Shown here: one piece after another, positions 5,708 through 6,698 of the stretch | How the letters are laid out: each line of letters opens with the position of its first letter | Position numbering within the stretch: position 1 is the first letter of the stretch | DNA from: Deltaproteobacteria bacterium | GTDB taxonomy: Bacteria; Desulfobacterota; SM23-61 | Length of the DNA stretch: 6,698 nucleotides | Reading direction: 5' to 3' | Assembly (NCBI GenBank): GCA_029857975.1 | Contig: JAOUFX010000162.1 | Span: forward strand, 1 to 6,698 | The notes under the pieces: generated by a model | Databases searched by the model: none | Seen by the model: only the letters and a program-made list of their open reading frames with translations | Told to the model about the DNA's origin: nothing | Position numbers and translations under genes: made by a program

Positions 5708-5756
5708 CTCGCGCCCATTCGGCGGGTGCGAGCGGCGCGAGCGCCCGCCGAACGTC
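5708..5756. repeat. GC-rich interspersed repeat, copy B, itself a hairpin
   Basis: This is the second copy of the repeat at 4916-4962, in the same orientation. Here it forms an imperfect palindrome: TTCGGCGGGTGC (5718-5729) pairs with GCGCCCGCCGAA (5741-5752), with one G-T type mismatch and an 11-base loop. It begins two bases after the 64-base hairpin at 5643-5706. Confidence 0.7.
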
Positions 5757-5867
5757 GCTATTCACGCGATTGCGGGTCGGCAAAAATACTTTCAAAGCCA
5801 AAGTGACTCCACAGGTGCAACCAGTGTCTAAAAACGGAAGGGTAGCAATTCGCGTGCAATAGCATTG

Positions 5868-6194
5868 TTAGGGCTTTATATCAGTAAGGTTAAATAGCTT
5901 AAGAAGCCTTGTGATTTCTTCTTCATCATCAAGTTCCCTCATTTGCCCCAGTCGATGTTTTACAGTCTTGTGCAGTTCGGCTCGGTCAATTTCATGCAAG
6001 AAATGTAGGACGAGACTATATGATTCAAGAATGCTTTGCCCGATAGTAAGTTCGTCGACAATTTCACCATTCCTGGAATGTAACGGGTGATCTGAATTCG
6101 CATCTACCTCTAACCAAGCACGCAAACCCAAAATACGTACCCATAACTCATCTTGAGGGCTGAATAAAAATAGTAGATTTCGATTAGATTCCAT
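5868..6194 (-). CDS. Unrecognised protein, probably 5'-truncated
   Basis: From the only in-frame ATG (6194-6192) the frame gives 108 residues ending LLKLFNLTDIKP and TAA. No ribosome binding site stands before that ATG, and the frame is open without a stop up to 6365. The extension reads like real protein (NNWLEGFNETIKLLIQRWQI, then GFESLELVYKHQARRIADFI), so the true start was probably further upstream. There is no ATG, GTG or TTG in the extension; a CTG at 6308 is the only near-start. The extension runs into the 3' end of the acetyltransferase gene, so the original 5' end seems to have been replaced by it. The protein looks soluble, helical and rich in charged residues, with W and L at regular spacing. 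I do not recognise the family. It could still be expressed by readthrough or re-initiation from the acetyltransferase. Confidence 0.5.
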   Translation of the reverse strand: MESNRNLLFLFSPQDELWVRILGLRAWLEVDANSDHPLHSRNGEIVDELTIGQSILESYSLVLHFLHEIDRAELHKTVKHRLGQMRELDDEEEITRLLKLFNLTDIKP

Positions 6195-6342
6195 ACCAGT
6201 TATGAAATCTGCAATTCTTCTCGCTTGATGTTTGTAGACTAGCTCTAGCGATTCGAATCCATTATCTATATCTGGATTTTGTTTTTCGATTTGCCATCTT
6301 TGTATCAGTAGTTTTATAGTCTCGTTGAAGCCCTCTAGCCAG

Positions 6343-6698
6343 TTATTGCTGCTCGATCTCTCTAATCACCCTGGCCGGATTCCCCGCCACGACCGTATTC
6401 GCTGGAACACTCCGGGAGACGACTGCCCCTGCGCCCACCACGGCATTCCGGCCTATCCTCACCCCTGGCAGGAGGATGGCACCGCCCCCTAACCACACAT
6501 TGTCCTCGATCACTATCGGTTTGGCTACTTCCCAGCCCTGGATCCGGGCTTCCGCCTGAAGGAGATGGGCGGCGGTATAGATCTGGACGACAGGCCCGAT
6601 CATGACATGGTGGCCAATATGCACCTCATTATTATCCAGAATGGTACACAAGAAATTCAGATAGACATGATCGCCGATATGAATGTTCTGACCGTAGC
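6343..6698 (-). CDS. Hexapeptide-repeat O-acetyltransferase (maltose/galactoside acetyltransferase type), C-terminal part
   Basis: The last 117 codons of a gene that enters from the right edge. The sequence matches the left-handed beta-helix of the LacA/Maa/NodL acetyltransferases, which move acetyl from acetyl-CoA to sugar hydroxyls in the cytoplasm. Hexapeptide repeats are visible throughout (NIHIGDHVYLNF, EVHIGHHVMIGP, VIEDNVWLGGGAILLPGVRI, IGRNAVVGAGAVVSR), followed by the family's VVAGNPARVIREI. The catalytic histidine is in YTAAHLLQAEAR, where most relatives have THPL, so the proline after it is replaced by leucine. NVWLGGGAILLPGV is the acetyl-CoA binding part. The trimer-forming fold should be intact. 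The 3' end overlaps or abuts the next reading frame without spacer. The start is outside the window; an internal TTG at 6651 is not the true start, because homology continues upstream of it. Confidence 0.88.
   Translation of the reverse strand, partial: YGQNIHIGDHVYLNFLCTILDNNEVHIGHHVMIGPVVQIYTAAHLLQAEARIQGWEVAKPIVIEDNVWLGGGAILLPGVRIGRNAVVGAGAVVSRSVPANTVVAGNPARVIREIEQQ

Larger units (their letters stand above)
5541..5867. other. Gene-free, hairpin-rich spacer
   Basis: These 327 bases separate the unrecognised gene at 5868 from the one starting at 5540. Apart from the ribosome binding site at its left edge, the stretch holds a run of GC-rich inverted repeats (5595-5756), given separately, and a plain stretch at 5760-5867. 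An open frame at 5613-5801 on the minus strand is explained by the GC-rich repeats and has no protein-like character. No promoter was recognised. Confidence 0.5.

Noticed and set aside
5613..5801. A 62-codon open frame on the minus strand.
   Set aside because: It is made of the inverted-repeat arms and a repeat copy; the composition explains the open frame.

Overview
This is a bacterial accessory-type region. Every convincing gene lies on the minus strand, so the window is best read from right to left. Shine-Dalgarno sequences are strong (AAAGGAG or AGGAGGTG, 6-9 bases before the starts). The N-terminus of a response-regulator remnant and the style of the oxidoreductases loosely recall Chloroflexota (Anaerolineae), but that is a weak guess from memory and nothing in the window proves it. 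Base composition is mosaic: most genes are AT-rich (one 60-base sample inside a DUF4386 gene has about 33% G+C), while a block from about 1010 to 2215 is GC-rich (one 60-base sample has about 65%).

Layout, right to left. (1) 6698-6343: C-terminal part of a maltose/galactoside-type hexapeptide O-acetyltransferase, cut by the window edge. (2) 6365-5868: an unrecognised reading frame that runs out of the acetyltransferase 3' end with no good start codon, probably 5'-truncated. (3) 5867-5541: a 327-base gene-free stretch full of GC-rich inverted repeats. (4) 5540-5103: a small unrecognised protein with a near-perfect ribosome binding site. (5) 5102-4825: another gene-free stretch with a long hairpin, a second copy of the repeat found in (3), and a possible 7-codon leader ORF. 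(6) 4824-1189: four genes in a row: MDR oxidoreductase, DUF4386 membrane protein, second DUF4386 protein, second MDR oxidoreductase. The last two overlap by four bases (ATGA). (7) 1147-810: a frameshifted C-terminal remnant of a third MDR oxidoreductase, whose downstream half is about 87% identical in DNA to the end of the gene in (6). (8) 809-214: no intact gene. It holds a possible operator array (24-base tandem repeats and palindromes), a candidate promoter and the first 25 codons of a response regulator, decayed. (9) 213-1: start of a third DUF4386 gene, which runs off the window.

The main theme is a repeated pairing of soluble NAD(P)H-dependent MDR oxidoreductases with small polytopic DUF4386 membrane proteins: two full MDR genes plus one remnant, and two full DUF4386 genes plus one partial. 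The order MDR then DUF4386 occurs at 4824/3713 and again, with debris between, at 1147/213, which suggests duplication of a two-gene module. No reaction can be assigned to the pair from sequence alone. The truncated genes, repeated GC-rich hairpins, sharp composition change and single gene orientation suggest a region that gains and loses genes often. An integron-like cassette array is one explanation; the evidence is partial and is weighed in the findings.
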